A stretch of DNA of 64,000 bases, from positions 1 to 64,000 of the forward strand of contig NZ_FOUB01000011.1 in the NCBI RefSeq assembly GCF_900114745.1, in the 5' to 3' direction. Shown here piece by piece: positions 37,890-46,990 of the stretch. Source of the DNA: Nitrosomonas communis (GTDB lineage: Bacteria; Pseudomonadota; Gammaproteobacteria; Burkholderiales; Nitrosomonadaceae). A program made the position numbers and the translations under genes. The notes beneath the pieces were generated by a model, which saw only the letters and a program-made list of their open reading frames with translations, did no database searches and had not been told where the DNA came from. Positions within the stretch are counted from its first letter, which is position 1; the number at the start of each line of letters is the position of its first letter.

Positions 37890-40532
37890 ATGACTAAAAG
37901 CAAAAAAAATACTTTAGCACCTTATTTATCACCGATCATTATTGATAATGGATTGCTCAAGGGGTGTGCTTTTATTCCAGGCACAGAACCGGCTGAGGTT
38001 GCTGTCCATATAGATGGTAAAATCCTGACAAAAGTATGGTGCGAATTTCCTCTTGCAGATAGTTATCAGCATTCACTGGGTGAAGGTGGGCCAGCAGGTC
38101 TGAGCAAAGGATTTCTTGTTCCCTTGCCAGCCCGGCTATTTGACGGGGCACCCCATGAGCTGATTGTCAGGCTATGCAACCCCACTCAAAATACTGCTGA
38201 AGCTAAATCAAACGGCTCGGCACATCATGGGCTACTAGAAAGTAAACTCGCCTTCCAGCAGGGTGATCGTCATGGTCAAGTCAGTTTTATGGATGATCAT
38301 TTTGAGGGCTGGGTGGCTTTTAGCCATCGCCCGAATCCTCTACCGCAACTCATTTTAGGTGATCAGGAAGAGCATTTCTGCAAGCAGATTCCATTGATTC
38401 CTCTACCCACGGAAAATGGACAACCCGATAAATACCTCGCAACGTTTCGTATTCCACTGAGAGATTTACCGATCCCATCACGGTTCTTCTGCGGTGACAT
38501 AGAGCTAAGCGGCTCGCCCTGTCAACCGACGAAAAAACTGATTGGGTACCTGGAGAAATTCGATACTCAAATCATTCATGGCTGGGCTTTTGACCTGCAT
38601 CAACCCGCAAATCCAGTTGAACTGGCTCTAAAAATTGATGGCCAAATGGTGCTGCATTTTCGCCCGAATATTCGTCGTCCCGACATTGCAAATTATTTAA
38701 AGCTGCCAGAAGACAAACTGGGTATTGTTGGTTTCCAACTGACGCCACCCGAAATTCTGTTTGATGGCAAAGAGCACCGTATCAGCGTCGAATTTTCCGG
38801 GCAAAATCATCCATTACGTGGCAGCGGGCAACTGATCAAAATACCCAAAAACTACCTGACTCTTAATGAAATCGCTTCCCAGCCAGAAAAAGTACGGCAA
38901 GCGAAAAAACTTGCACGGCCCAATCAACCCACTATTTCGGTCATTATTCTCAATCGTAATGGCGAACAGCTCCTTACTGCCCTGTTTGAAAGCTGGAAAA
39001 TAAAGAATAGCCTGACCAACACCGAATTTATTATCGTTGATCACGCCTCTGAAGATGGGAGTCTAAGATTGCTGAATCGTTGGCAATCACAACTGCCGTT
39101 GCACATCATTCCCCTGCCCTTTAACGATTCTTTTTCCGCCTCATGCAATCGTGCAGCGGAGGAAGCACAAGGTAAATTCCTGCTGTTCCTGAATAACGAT
39201 ATCGTCTGGTTGCAGGATATACTGCCAGCGATGGTCGATACCCTTGAAGCCGATCAGGAAATCGGCATACTTGGCCTGAAATTGATCAAATCTACCAGCC
39301 ATGAACAATCATTTAATCAGACCGTAGTACAGCATCTCGGCGTGCGCTTTAAACTTTCCAATGCAGCTTACTGGCCCTATGAAGCGACTGCGGATGACAT
39401 CAATGAAGCAGAATATTCCGCTCAGTCTGTTCCAGTCGTCACCGGCGCTGTCATGTTTTGCCGCAAAGAAGATTTTTTTAATGCGGGCATGTTTGATCCC
39501 AGTTATTTTTATGGTTTTGAAGACGTCGAGTTTTGTCTACGTCTAAGCAATAGACTCGGCAAGAAAGTCATCTGTCGAAATGATCTGCTGGCGCTTCATC
39601 ATCATGGCCATACCCGCCTCTCAGGACGGGCGACAGATATTTTCGACCGCCTGATCAGTAATGCAGATGTCTTGCAGTCGCATGCCGGGTTATGGTTAAA
39701 GCAACGCTACTGGGTAAGCCTCTTTACTGGTGATCAACACCTAACAATTGATAAGCTGACCATTGGCTTTATCATTGATGAAAGCATGACCAATGGCGAA
39801 ACCACTCGCCTACGAACTGACGCAATCAAACTGGCCAAGCAGGTACAACATCGCTATCCTGCAGCACGAGTTGTTTTTCTGCCCCCGAGCCGTGGTTGGT
39901 ACAATGTCCGTAATATTCACATCCTGATAGTCGGCCATCCTGAATATGATATTGGCAAAATGATATTCCGGCGCGAAGATCTCCTCACGTTTGCCTGGAT
40001 CAGAAACGAGGCTGCTCTATGGCATCGCATGCCTTGGTGGTCTCTTTTTGACGGGTATCTTGCCGCTAGCCCTGCTATAATAAAAAATTTGGCGTCCACC
40101 ATCAGCAGTCCCATCGTGCAAACCACTGCTACATGCCCACTTGGGCCGTTATGCGGCCCCCAATCTCCGCCACTGCGTATTGCCCTGCTAACCCCGCACA
40201 AAATCCCAGCCCAGCACCAGGCCCGTCTCAAAAGCTTACAACAATCCCTGCAAGCAGCTGGGGCCGTGGTTTGGCATGAACTGCTCGATACGCCTGAGGA
40301 GTCAGCGCGGCTGGCCGATGTCCGCCTCGCCCATTGTTTCAATAAATCAACCTTGAAAATTGAACCACACTCTTATCCTCATACCTTGAATATCCTTTGG
40401 GCGCCATACCTCAAGCCAACACACAGCGGCGATCATCTGACCGGATGGCAAATCATCAATCAAATGCCCCAAGCAGAATGGTTACGCAATGAAATAGAGA
40501 AAAAACTTGGAAATTCTTTTTGTTCATCCTAA
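37890..40532 (+). CDS. large multidomain glycosyltransferase (GT2 core)
   Basis: 880 residues. The N-terminal ~340 residues hold two or three beta-rich modules (e.g. EVAVHIDGKIL..., GYLEKFDTQIIHGWAFDLHQPANPVELALKIDGQ). A GT2 catalytic domain spans about 350-590: ISVIILNRNG, VDHASEDGS, FLLFLNNDIVW (DxD equivalent NND), VTGAVMFCRKE and YFYGFEDVEFCLRL. The remaining ~280 residues resemble a GT-B-like half without a clear motif. The ATG sits right at the end of the RTX terminator with no ribosome site, so the true start may be internal. Likely assembles glycan on a protein or surface polymer; acceptor unknown. Confidence 0.85.
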   Translation: MTKSKKNTLAPYLSPIIIDNGLLKGCAFIPGTEPAEVAVHIDGKILTKVWCEFPLADSYQHSLGEGGPAGLSKGFLVPLPARLFDGAPHELIVRLCNPTQNTAEAKSNGSAHHGLLESKLAFQQGDRHGQVSFMDDHFEGWVAFSHRPNPLPQLILGDQEEHFCKQIPLIPLPTENGQPDKYLATFRIPLRDLPIPSRFFCGDIELSGSPCQPTKKLIGYLEKFDTQIIHGWAFDLHQPANPVELALKIDGQMVLHFRPNIRRPDIANYLKLPEDKLGIVGFQLTPPEILFDGKEHRISVEFSGQNHPLRGSGQLIKIPKNYLTLNEIASQPEKVRQAKKLARPNQPTISVIILNRNGEQLLTALFESWKIKNSLTNTEFIIVDHASEDGSLRLLNRWQSQLPLHIIPLPFNDSFSASCNRAAEEAQGKFLLFLNNDIVWLQDILPAMVDTLEADQEIGILGLKLIKSTSHEQSFNQTVVQHLGVRFKLSNAAYWPYEATADDINEAEYSAQSVPVVTGAVMFCRKEDFFNAGMFDPSYFYGFEDVEFCLRLSNRLGKKVICRNDLLALHHHGHTRLSGRATDIFDRLISNADVLQSHAGLWLKQRYWVSLFTGDQHLTIDKLTIGFIIDESMTNGETTRLRTDAIKLAKQVQHRYPAARVVFLPPSRGWYNVRNIHILIVGHPEYDIGKMIFRREDLLTFAWIRNEAALWHRMPWWSLFDGYLAASPAIIKNLASTISSPIVQTTATCPLGPLCGPQSPPLRIALLTPHKIPAQHQARLKSLQQSLQAAGAVVWHELLDTPEESARLADVRLAHCFNKSTLKIEPHSYPHTLNILWAPYLKPTHSGDHLTGWQIINQMPQAEWLRNEIEKKLGNSFCSS

Positions 40533-41736
40533 TTTTCCCGGGCAATTCCGCCGTTTTGCGGCGGCTTTGGCGCGCGAACCAGAAATGCGGATACATGCTG
40601 TCGGTGATGCAAAGTGGATGGAAGACACTGCCCCTTTATCCGGCCTTCCAGTGATGGCCTATCCCACACCAGAGGTTGCTGGTAACAGCACCCATGCTTA
40701 TGCACGCAGCTTTGATAGCGCTGTCAGGCGCGGACAACAAATCGTGCAGACACTGCTGACCCATAAACGCCAGGGACTGGAACCTGATTTGATCATTGCT
40801 CATCCAGGTTGGGGCGATGCTTTTTATCTGAAAGATATTTTTCCGGGTGCCAGAGTTATTGGCTTATTCGAATACTATTATCGGGCAAGAGGCGCCGATG
40901 TGGGGTTTGATCCAGAATTCCCGATGAATTTCGATGATCTCTTTCGAGTGCACAGCCTCAACGCCACCCAGCTATTAGCCCTGGAATCCTGTGATGGCGG
41001 CTATTGCCCAACGGCCTGGCAGCGCAGTTGCTTTCCTGCTCATTATCAGGAGCGACTCAGCGTGATCCACGACGGCATTGATACCCATACGGTTGCCCCA
41101 GACGCCAATGCAACGATCACGCTTCCCGATGGCTCCGTTCATCGCGCTGGAGAAGAAATCCTCACCTATGTCAGCCGTAGCCTTGAACCCTATCGCGGAT
41201 TCCATATTTTCATGCGCGCCCTGCCCCGTATTCTGGAAGCGCGCCCCCATTGTCAGGTGATCATCGTCGGCAGCGATGATGTCAGTTATGGCAAACAGCC
41301 CCCCATCGGCCAGACTTATCGTCAACGCTATCTGGGTGAAATCGCCGATAGAATCGATCAGTCACGCCTTCATTTCACTGGCCGCCTTCCCTATCAGGAT
41401 TATCTCAAGGTATTGCAAATATCTCGAGCGCATGTTTACCTGACTTATCCCTTTATTCTTTCCTGGTCCATGCTCGAAGCCATGTCCAGCGGCTGCCTGA
41501 TGATTGCGTCCGCCACTCCCCCGGTACAGGAAGTGATAAATGATGGGGAAAATGGCCTTTTATTCCCATTCAATGAACCGGTCACTCTGGCAAACTATGT
41601 AATCAAAGCATTAGCCAACCCGGAGCAGTATGGGGAATTACGCAACCAAGCGCGACAAACCGTGGTTGCTCGCTATGATTTTAATACTATCTGTTACCCC
41701 GCATTCAAGCAGCTCATAAAACAATTTGAATGGTAG
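40507..41736 (+). CDS. GT4-type glycosyltransferase
   Basis: 409 residues starting at TTG (40507) inside the end of the previous gene, a 26-base overlap; ILFVHPNFPGQFRRF right after it is the conserved start of this subgroup, so the TTG is well supported. C-terminal donor domain: LTYVSRSLEPYRGFHIFMRALP, VIIVGSDD, HFTGRLPYQDYLKVLQISRAHVYLTYPFILSWSMLEAMSSGCLMIAS (E-x7-E equivalent). Translationally coupled to the GT2 protein; they probably act in the same glycan pathway. Confidence 0.88.
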   Translation: MEILFVHPNFPGQFRRFAAALAREPEMRIHAVGDAKWMEDTAPLSGLPVMAYPTPEVAGNSTHAYARSFDSAVRRGQQIVQTLLTHKRQGLEPDLIIAHPGWGDAFYLKDIFPGARVIGLFEYYYRARGADVGFDPEFPMNFDDLFRVHSLNATQLLALESCDGGYCPTAWQRSCFPAHYQERLSVIHDGIDTHTVAPDANATITLPDGSVHRAGEEILTYVSRSLEPYRGFHIFMRALPRILEARPHCQVIIVGSDDVSYGKQPPIGQTYRQRYLGEIADRIDQSRLHFTGRLPYQDYLKVLQISRAHVYLTYPFILSWSMLEAMSSGCLMIASATPPVQEVINDGENGLLFPFNEPVTLANYVIKALANPEQYGELRNQARQTVVARYDFNTICYPAFKQLIKQFEW

Positions 41737-41745
41737 TAAAAATCC

Positions 41746-42765
41746 ATGACTAAAACACTTACTGATATCCTAAAAGAAGCCGGCGCTTTCCTTGAAAAAC
41801 GCGATTACACCAACGCTTCAACACTCTATCAAGAAGCCATGAAGCTACAACCTGGCAATGCAGCCGCCGCCATGGGCATTGCCATGATCCATAACCGCAC
41901 AGGACAACCAGAAGAAGCCCTCAAAATTCTGCAGGGTGTATGGAAAACTATCTCCAGCAGTAAAATGAAAAAAGCGGTCGCACCCAAAGCGGCTGTCCTC
42001 GCTCAGATTGGCCTCGCGCAGCAACAATTGGGCCGTGCACTGGAAGCATTACAAATCTTTCGGCAAGCCAATGCTTTACTGCCTTCTACCGAGCTAACCG
42101 AGCGTATCCAGAAACTGGAGAATGTCATCGAAAACCCCAATACCATTGAGCAACTGCTGATCCGCGCCAGTCAGCTACACCGATCCGGCAAACTCGAAGA
42201 AGCGGTTAAGGTTTATCATGCCGCTCTGCAGATCAATGCGGATCACCCAGAAGCGCTCCACGGCCTTGGACTGACACTTAGCACTCAGAAAGATCTGGAT
42301 GGCGCGCTCCCCTTGCTTCAACAAGCCATAGTACTGGCTCCCGATCGGCCTGACTACTACAATGACTTGGGGATACTCTTCCAGGAACGTGGCGAGTTCG
42401 AGAAGGCCATCAGCTTTCACAAACGCGCCCTTAAAATTAAGGCGGACTTTTTCCCGGCCTACATTAATCTTGGCGTTGCGTACAAGCGTCTAGGCAAACT
42501 GGATGATGCCATAGCTGCCTATCGCCAAGCCATTGCTATCCAACCTAACTCAGCGGCTGCTCATAATAATCTTGGTAACCTGCTACGCATTCAAGGGGAT
42601 CTGGTCAATGCGCGCAAAGAATTGGAACAAGCTATCCAACTCCAACCTGGTTATCAGGGTGCTATCGAGAATCTGGCTGCACTTGAGCAAGAGGCTAAAC
42701 AGAAGTCTATCACTAACCAAACTAGCACAAAACCAGCAACTCACAGGAAAGGAAAACCGGTCTGA
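41746..42765 (+). CDS. tetratricopeptide-repeat protein
   Basis: 339 residues made almost entirely of TPR units: one or two at 10-65, then a regular run from about 140 to 315 (e.g. PEALHGLGLTLSTQKDLDGALPLLQQAI, AHNNLGNLLRIQGDLVNARKELEQAI). No signal peptide, so probably cytosolic. 9 bases after the GT4 gene. TPR proteins next to glycosyltransferases often bind the protein acceptor or are O-glycosylation partners; here this is inferred from context only. Confidence 0.88.
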   Translation: MTKTLTDILKEAGAFLEKRDYTNASTLYQEAMKLQPGNAAAAMGIAMIHNRTGQPEEALKILQGVWKTISSSKMKKAVAPKAAVLAQIGLAQQQLGRALEALQIFRQANALLPSTELTERIQKLENVIENPNTIEQLLIRASQLHRSGKLEEAVKVYHAALQINADHPEALHGLGLTLSTQKDLDGALPLLQQAIVLAPDRPDYYNDLGILFQERGEFEKAISFHKRALKIKADFFPAYINLGVAYKRLGKLDDAIAAYRQAIAIQPNSAAAHNNLGNLLRIQGDLVNARKELEQAIQLQPGYQGAIENLAALEQEAKQKSITNQTSTKPATHRKGKPV

Positions 42766-42815
42766 CTCCCAAATTGATGCAATCACGCTTATTCAGCACT
42801 TCTGTCCAACAACTA

Positions 42816-42919
42816 ATTCCATTTCCAAATCAAAAATGACATCAGTGCAAATTATAGACAGTATAAATAATACGGCAAGGTGAAGTTGACAAAATCCAGT
42901 TTGATTTAGAAATAGAATA
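42816..42919. repeat. R1 element with TAA on both sides
   Basis: TTCCATTTCCAAATCAAAAA left, diverged core (ACATCAGTGCAAATTATAGACAG), TTTGATTTAGAAATAGAA right. TAA flanks both ends. Located between the TPR gene and the convergent caspase-like gene. Confidence 0.78.
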
Positions 42920-42964
42920 AGAAACTTAGTACGTTATTAATTTTTTGTTTTTTAAAAATCCATA

Positions 42965-42989
42965 AACCTAAAAAAACTGCTTTTAGGTT
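42965..42989. terminator. A/T-rich hairpin
   Basis: AACCTAAAA at 42965-42973 pairs perfectly with TTTTAGGTT at 42981-42989 (7-base loop). Possible terminator for the glycosyltransferase/TPR operon, about 200 bases after its stop. Confidence 0.4.
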
Positions 42990-43031
42990 AAAAGGCTATG
43001 TTTTACAATCCATTCATCGGCGGACAGAATT

Positions 43032-43068
43032 GAGGGAGAGATACCTAGTTGGTGTAGCTCTCTCCCTC
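43032..43068 (-). terminator. hairpin after the caspase-like gene
   Basis: GAGGGAGAG at 43032-43040 pairs with CTCTCCCTC at 43060-43068, 9 bp, 10 bases past the gene's stop on the minus strand. The following T-run is weak. Confidence 0.55.
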
Positions 43069-43077
43069 TAGCATTGA

Positions 43078-45405
43078 CTAGGGCTCAGTAATCTTGATGC
43101 TATCCAATAAGATAGCAGTATCAAAAATACTATCTCCTACATCTGTAGCTGAGAACCGGATTTTTACCGCCTTACCCTGATTAGCAGCCGCAATATCTGA
43201 TATATCAATGGTATACGGCTGCCATCCTGTGGACCATACAGTACAATCATTTTTTTGTGTAGGCGTACATGCTCCCCCACTTCGATCAAAGACCAGGTTG
43301 GAAGGATTTACCACACTGCATAGATCGTTTACTCTACGGGTGAAAAGATTTTGTGTTCCAGAGCTTGTAATGACATCCACACGAAAAGTATCCTGATAGG
43401 CAGAACTGCACCATTCAATAAATTCTTCCGAGTTAAAATTCCATTGAAACTCTAGTTGAGCCTTCGATGGTAGACAAACCTGCTGTTCAATAGAACCAGA
43501 AGATGTGGTGACTCCCAATCCAGTTGAAACAAGGCCGAGAAAGGATCCTTCGACTGGGCTAAACTGCCCGAGCTGCGAGAGAACACGTCCATCCCCATTT
43601 GCTTTCCACGCACCTAAATTCCCGAATTCGAAATCGCCATTTTTTAGCTCCGCCGAAGGCGCTTCGAGGGCAGCACTACCAATTATCTGGAAAAATGCAG
43701 GTGGGGTACTATTATCGCTCTGGCCGGAAACATAGGATTGGCCAGTGGTGACAAAACCATCATTTGGGTTTTCAATGAACCGCTTGAAGAATGTCGAGCC
43801 AACATTGGTAGCAAATGTCCCCTCGACATACTCAGAATAACCAAGATAAGTTTTGGCTCCCTTGCTTAAGAACGCGTCAGCCATAGTGTTATTAAACGTG
43901 GAGCGACAAGCTCCGATATATACAATGCTATCGGGGTACTTGTCTTCCCCGTAATACTGGATGAATGACGGCAGGATGGCATAGTAGCCGGAAGTAATCG
44001 CTAATCGACCTTTCATGAGATCGATCTCATAACTGGCTTTATTTTCTACTGTGGCAGTTTGGCCAGTTAAAAACACCACTTGACCAAGATCCTCACTCCA
44101 CCCCAAAACTCCCCGCCATTGAGAGAGCAACCCTTTGTAATAAGTATCACCATGGGTTGCCAGAACGATCAGGCCATATTGATTAAGAGTCTTGATCGTA
44201 TCCACCGTAACCTCTGATAGTGTCTTGTAAGTGACCTCATAAGCGGGACAAACTGATTTGGTAAGTATTTGATTAATACTTGGCGTTTCATCTGGCGAAA
44301 AGGCAATGTCTTTATTGAGAAACGGAGCCAATATGATGGCTTTGCTATTTTTAATTTCATTAGTATTTTGAGTCTGTGTTTCTTCAAAAACTAACGGATT
44401 TAGGGATGTCGTTAATTCAGTCGAGCCAATGCCACTACGAGTCCCATCAGGATTGAGATTGAGGCCTCCGAGAATACCAAAAGAATAAAGCATCCAAATC
44501 CCATTTGCATTGTCTGACACACCTGCTTGCAGCACGTTGGGATCTTGCTGAAGCTGGGCGAGTACAGCATCTCTAGCAGCTTCTCTCCCAATGGAACCTG
44601 CCAGGGTATTGAAACTCTGTAATGCGGTTTTCTGGCTATTGAGAATGATGTTAAGCTGATCATCGGTCAAATGATCAAATACATCAAGATAAAAGATATT
44701 CGAAGTTGCAGTAAGCGCGCCTTGCTGTAGCGCAAGGCGCAAGCGAATGCGCCCTTCAGTTTGTGAGCTGAAAGGCGCCTTGAGACTAAATACGCCATCA
44801 CCCGCAATTTGGTCTGCATTATTTATATCTCCATCATCTGTTAGTGTACCTTCAATAGCGATGATGTTCTCATCAGCATCCACACGCTGCAAGTTCACAA
44901 CAGGGACGCCTTGGGTGGAGTCATAGGGGATCGTTGCCTTGATCGTGATAGAACTAGGCTCGTCAACAAAAATCGCATCTGGCTTGACCGTGATGCCGCT
45001 TATTGGCGAAGGAGAAGGTGATTCAGTACCGAGAATGGTAACGATGATTGATGAGCCCGGATGGCTTCTTACTTCTACTGTTAGCTCATTTTGCGGTCCA
45101 AGGGAAACTGGCTTTGTGATGAGGTCGACTTGCTTATTAAATTCATTCGGCCCAACAACTTCGACTCCATTTAATCTAACGACCGCACTACTTACCTTAC
45201 CTCTTTTCCCTTCTCCGTTCTGTACTACAAGTGTAAATTCTCCCTGATAATGTCGGGTAGAGAAGATTTTTGTCACTTTCTGTGGTCCTTCCGCTCCTCT
45301 AATATACGCCTCAGGTCCAAAAACTGCAGTTTGGCCTAATGCAAAATTAGATCCCGCCATCAGGAGAAACGCTGAGATAAAAATTATTATTAACCGATGC
45401 CACAT
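43078..45405 (-). CDS. exported caspase-like (clan CD/CHAT-type) protein with beta-sandwich domains
   Basis: 775 residues. Signal peptide (1-24, ALGQ). Residues 30-130: beta-rich, with VVRLNGVEVVGPNEFN. Residues 135-240: a choice-of-anchor-X-like domain (VKPDAIFVDEPSSITIKATI, EGTLTDDGDINNADQIAGDGVFS). Residues about 350-590: a caspase-fold region with a His-Gly in VLATHGD (His418) and a Cys in IVYIGACRST (Cys500), spaced and framed by hydrophobic strands as in CHAT/gingipain-like peptidases. Residues 600-775: a lectin-like jelly-roll (GDFEFGNLGAWKANGDG..., WQPYTIDIS). It should act in periplasm or outside. Protease activity is inferred from the dyad only. Monocistronic. Confidence 0.72.
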   Translation of the reverse strand: MWHRLIIIFISAFLLMAGSNFALGQTAVFGPEAYIRGAEGPQKVTKIFSTRHYQGEFTLVVQNGEGKRGKVSSAVVRLNGVEVVGPNEFNKQVDLITKPVSLGPQNELTVEVRSHPGSSIIVTILGTESPSPSPISGITVKPDAIFVDEPSSITIKATIPYDSTQGVPVVNLQRVDADENIIAIEGTLTDDGDINNADQIAGDGVFSLKAPFSSQTEGRIRLRLALQQGALTATSNIFYLDVFDHLTDDQLNIILNSQKTALQSFNTLAGSIGREAARDAVLAQLQQDPNVLQAGVSDNANGIWMLYSFGILGGLNLNPDGTRSGIGSTELTTSLNPLVFEETQTQNTNEIKNSKAIILAPFLNKDIAFSPDETPSINQILTKSVCPAYEVTYKTLSEVTVDTIKTLNQYGLIVLATHGDTYYKGLLSQWRGVLGWSEDLGQVVFLTGQTATVENKASYEIDLMKGRLAITSGYYAILPSFIQYYGEDKYPDSIVYIGACRSTFNNTMADAFLSKGAKTYLGYSEYVEGTFATNVGSTFFKRFIENPNDGFVTTGQSYVSGQSDNSTPPAFFQIIGSAALEAPSAELKNGDFEFGNLGAWKANGDGRVLSQLGQFSPVEGSFLGLVSTGLGVTTSSGSIEQQVCLPSKAQLEFQWNFNSEEFIEWCSSAYQDTFRVDVITSSGTQNLFTRRVNDLCSVVNPSNLVFDRSGGACTPTQKNDCTVWSTGWQPYTIDISDIAAANQGKAVKIRFSATDVGDSIFDTAILLDSIKITEP

Positions 45406-46041
45406 GCTTTTCCCCTTATGTAATTAAAATCGAATGCCTTAGTAAAGCCAGGAACTTGATATGGTGAGCTTCATGAGTTTCATGGCATAACAAGTGGCTT
45501 ACTTTCTTGAGTTAACAAATCAAATATTTTGGTTAAGCCATTTTTATATTTGTTTGCATGCATGGGTATCGTACTTAAGTCGTACTTCTCTGATCCTAAC
45601 TCCATTTCTAAATTAAAAATGACGCGAAGGCGAGCCGCAGACAGGACAAATAATACGGCAAGGTGAAGCCCACAAAGTCCGTTTTGATTTGGAAATGGAA
45701 TTACTTTGATTTATTGAGGTTGGGCGATATCTTCATTGATAGTTTAACCTTATTGATGAACTGGCTTCTATTTCAGCTCTTAATTCGCAATCGATACAAT
45801 AGCTGTAACACTTGAGCCAAGGTTTGCCACGTTCTCGATAAAAAGACTGTAAAATTATTTATCATATTTATGAATCTAATAAAGTTTGTTATGATGAATT
45901 AAATTGACTTAATTTCATAAAACATACAGAGGTGGTATAAAGCGGGCAGTATTAAATCTTATTTTTGACATATCTATCGTGCCATTAAGAAGATTTAACT
46001 CTATTAGGTCCACTGGAAAATCACCATACATATAATTCATC
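45406..46041. other. intergenic region with one R1 copy
   Basis: 636 bases between the starts of the caspase-like gene (minus) and the P-loop gene (plus). It contains the R1 copy at 45599-45703; the remainder is AT-rich and shows no coding sense. This is the last R1 copy in the window; IS debris begins at 46.5 kb. Confidence 0.4.
45599..45703. repeat. R1 element, rightmost copy
   Basis: CTCCATTTCTAAATTAAAAA left, GACGCGAAGGCGAGCCGCAG core, GATTTGGAAATGGAATTA right. It is upstream of the caspase-like gene. Confidence 0.82.
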
Positions 46042-46518
46042 ATGAAACGGCTGATTCTCGTAGTCGGTAGGTCGGGCCAGGGTAAAAGTTACTTGGCAAG
46101 GTTTTTATCATTCGGACACTCTTTCGCTGCGCTCTCAGTTGATGAGGTGTATCTTGATTTCGTTAGAACGCATTGCCCCATGCTGTACTTCGACGCTCTG
46201 AATCTTTACATCAGTCCTCACTACCACGCCATCCTAAAGAATCGCGACCACTCCATGACCCATCTGGGTCGTGATTTTGTTCACGAATGGCTCAGGTATC
46301 TGGCAACCAAAATTCTGGGTTTGATCTCACTTCACGATAATGTTGTGGTCGAGGGGTGTTTGTTGGATCACTGCGCCAACGAGTTTCAAAGCGCGATGGC
46401 GTCATTTGGGCAGGTCTTTGTTGTGTCTGTCGTCAAACAACGCTATTTCTTGAATGATCATGAGCTCAGCATGGAGTCAGTAGCTACCCTCGGCCTTGGA
46501 ATGCAGGAAGGTGTCTGA
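46042..46518 (+). CDS. small P-loop NTPase/kinase-like protein
   Basis: 158 residues. Walker A GRSGQGKS at 9-16, then LSVDEVYLDF (possible acidic base, as in small kinases) and VVVEGCLLDH as a Walker-B-like strand. The general layout fits a nucleotide- or metabolite-kinase-like fold, but no family is recognised. The C-terminus stops about 30 bases before transposase debris, so the protein may be shortened. No signal peptide. GC and codon use look normal. Confidence 0.6.
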   Translation: MKRLILVVGRSGQGKSYLARFLSFGHSFAALSVDEVYLDFVRTHCPMLYFDALNLYISPHYHAILKNRDHSMTHLGRDFVHEWLRYLATKILGLISLHDNVVVEGCLLDHCANEFQSAMASFGQVFVVSVVKQRYFLNDHELSMESVATLGLGMQEGV

Positions 46519-46550
46519 ATCAGATTAATGTAGGCATCACACCTAATTCG

Positions 46551-46719
46551 ATTTCGCTCAGAATCTTGAACAGACCTTGCTGCGCTATGTTTTTATCTAC
46601 AATCAATCCATACCACAAAAAGCACTGGGACATATCACACCTGTTCAGGCTTTGGAAAAATGGCACTATAACGACCTGAGTTGTTCCAGAAACCTGTGCA
46701 TAATCAAACGGGACTTGAC
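46551..46719 (+). pseudogene. IS481-family transposase, C-terminal fragment
   Basis: Translates to QNLEQTLLRYVFIYNQSIPQ, then ALGHITPVQALEKWH and, after a small frame change, HNQTGLD: the end of an IS481-type integrase-core transposase (usual ending YNHTGLDT). Only about 55 codons remain. It is fused directly to an IS630 fragment at about 46720. Confidence 0.65.
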
Positions 46720-46990
46720 ATCTATGCGTGGGTGACGCAGGACCTTTTGCCTAAACTTCTGCCCGCTTACGTGATTGTCATGGACAACGCGACGCTTCAT
46801 AAACGGTAGGATATCCAAACCGCCTTTGCCAATGCCGGGCATACGCTTGAATACCTGCCATCTTATTCCCCAGACTTTAATAACATTGAACCAAATGGGC
46901 CCAGGCCAAAGCCATCAGAAAAAGGAAAGGTTGTGCCATCGAGCAGCTCTTGCCGCTTATGAAATTTGTATCATTTTATATGAGATAAGC
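46720..46990 (+). pseudogene. IS630-family transposase, C-terminal fragment
   Basis: YAWVTQDLLPKLLPAYVIVM, DNATLHKR, an in-frame TAG, then DIQTAFANAGHTLEYLPSYS: the second and third DDE blocks of IS630. The same sequence, about 90% alike by eye, is in the longer copy at 52230-53100 on the other strand. The end of the gene is frameshifted. Confidence 0.75.
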
